From Thomasclavelia sp047249845 (GTDB lineage Bacteria > Bacillota_I > Bacilli_A > Erysipelotrichales > Coprobacillaceae), in assembly GCF_047249845.1 (NCBI RefSeq), contig NZ_JBKTWO010000003.1, forward strand, positions 1 to 64,000: a DNA stretch of 64,000 nt, in the 5' to 3' direction. Of this stretch, positions 63,246 through 64,000 are shown one piece after another. Within the stretch, counting starts at the first letter, position 1. Each line of letters opens with the position of its first letter. The notes beneath the pieces are model-generated. The model did no database searches, was not told where the DNA came from, and worked only from the letters and a program-made list of their open reading frames with translations. The position numbers and the translations under genes are program-made.

Positions 63246-64000
63246 TGAATATAAACCTCTCAATCAACTCAGCCACAACACCTTCATTATTATTAGCCTG
63301 AGTAACATAGTCACATACAACTTTTACATCATCCACAGCATTATTAGCACCAACTGCTAAACCTGCCACTTTCAGCATAGACAAGTCATTATAATTATCT
63401 CCAACTGCAATCGTATCTTCAATATCAATACCAAGTTTATTTGCTAAATCAATCAATCCCTGACCTTTATCAACACCAACAGCATTAAATTCCATATATC
63501 TATTTGATGAATAACTAACCGCTACACAATCATCAGTAATAGACTTTAATTCATCTTCTAAACTCATTAAATATGGTACATCAATATTTTGATAAAGTAT
63601 TTTTGCAATCGGTATGTCCTTTAAAAAATCTACGTTGTTTTCTTTTGGATAAATAACATCTAATTTTAAATGTGCCAAACGTTTCTTTTCAGATTCACTT
63701 AAATTAAAAACATATAACTTATCTGCTGTATAAATATGTTGACAAACATCAAAACTTAACCCTATTTCAAAAATTTCTTTCATCTTTTCAAATGGTAAAC
63801 CATTAAATTCAATAATACGATTACCTTTATTCTCACTCAATGCTCCCCCATTAAAAGAAATTACATATTCACCCTTAAGATCATTTAATTCTAATTCTTC
63901 CAGCTCTGATTGAATCTGCATGAATCCCCGACCAGTTGCTGGTACAAATTTAACCCCATACTCTTTTCTTGCTTTTAATATCGCATCATGGTTTTTCTTT
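63235..64000 (-). CDS. HAD-superfamily hydrolase (Cof type), 5' end outside the window
   Basis: At least 255 residues. The reading frame continues to the right edge of the window with ATGRGFMQIQSELEEL, so an ATG inside (63921) is not the true start. The cap domain lies in the middle, and the C-terminal motif IV is GDNYNDLSMLKVAG near the last 55 residues; VGVDKGQGLIDLA contains the motif III lysine. Substrate unknown. It ends inside the ung start. Confidence 0.93.
   Translation of the reverse strand, partial: KKNHDAILKARKEYGVKFVPATGRGFMQIQSELEELELNDLKGEYVISFNGGALSENKGNRIIEFNGLPFEKMKEIFEIGLSFDVCQHIYTADKLYVFNLSESEKKRLAHLKLDVIYPKENNVDFLKDIPIAKILYQNIDVPYLMSLEDELKSITDDCVAVSYSSNRYMEFNAVGVDKGQGLIDLANKLGIDIEDTIAVGDNYNDLSMLKVAGLAVGANNAVDDVKVVCDYVTQANNNEGVVAELIERFIFNEI

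Overview
The window comes from a low-GC, endospore-forming member of the Bacillota. I infer Erysipelotrichia (Coprobacillaceae, near Thomasclavelia/Clostridium ramosum). The reasons are the very AT-rich codon use, sporulation genes (spoVD, spoVIF, yqfC, yqfD, cwlJ, gerQ), glgC-glgD-glgA glycogen genes, and large secreted glycan-active enzymes with FIVAR repeats and a wall-anchor-like tail. Species cannot be fixed from this sequence alone. Most genes lie on the minus strand.

Layout. 1-8.4 kb: two secreted surface enzymes, a GH29 fucosidase that runs off the left edge and a LamG/metallophosphoesterase protein. 8.4-12.2 kb: a graveyard of decayed genes (two transposase relics and two surface-protein relics) around one intact TetR regulator. 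12.3-18.4 kb: a division and cell-wall cluster (mraZ-rsmH-ftsL-pbpB-spoVD) that stops after spoVD, then rpmF. 18.4-23.3 kb: yceD, spoVIF, gpsA, der, cmk and a tail-anchored protein of unknown role. 23.4-24.9 kb: ferredoxin, methylglyoxal synthase and a riboflavin importer under an FMN riboswitch. 25-26.4 kb: a dead IS3-family element. 26.4-32 kb: htrA, a PhoP/PhoR-type two-component system, phoH, yqfD, yqfC and rpsU. 32-38.4 kb: a SIR2-TPR protein, DAHP synthase under a T-box, a short sirtuin, a CPBP protease and an aldo/keto reductase. 38.5-40 kb: a YdcF-like protein, an orphan protein and tRNA-His. 41-46.2 kb: a giant GH20 hexosaminidase. 47-53 kb: an NlpC/P60 hydrolase and the nusG-secE-rpmG-sigma factor-rlmB-mrnC-cysS cluster with a divergent Cys T-box. 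53-58.3 kb: a lipoprotein, a HAD phosphatase and glycogen synthesis genes with a cre-like site. 58.5-64 kb: the cwlJ-gerQ germination pair, asnB, folC, ung and a HAD phosphatase cut by the right edge.

The most interesting material is the surface glycan-foraging family. Its members share FIVAR modules and a non-canonical KTGD tail. A relic of a group II intron ribozyme lies just after the intrinsic terminator of two of these genes. One assembly gap has exactly the size of a FIVAR segment in the paralogue, and dead copies of the same family lie between 9 and 11.6 kb. Other notable points are four MraZ half-sites at exact 10-bp spacing, two T-boxes whose acceptor-pairing base agrees with the predicted tRNA, twin perfect palindromes upstream of the fucosidase, and a SIR2-TPR protein that could be a defence gene. 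I found no CRISPR array, prophage or integrative element.
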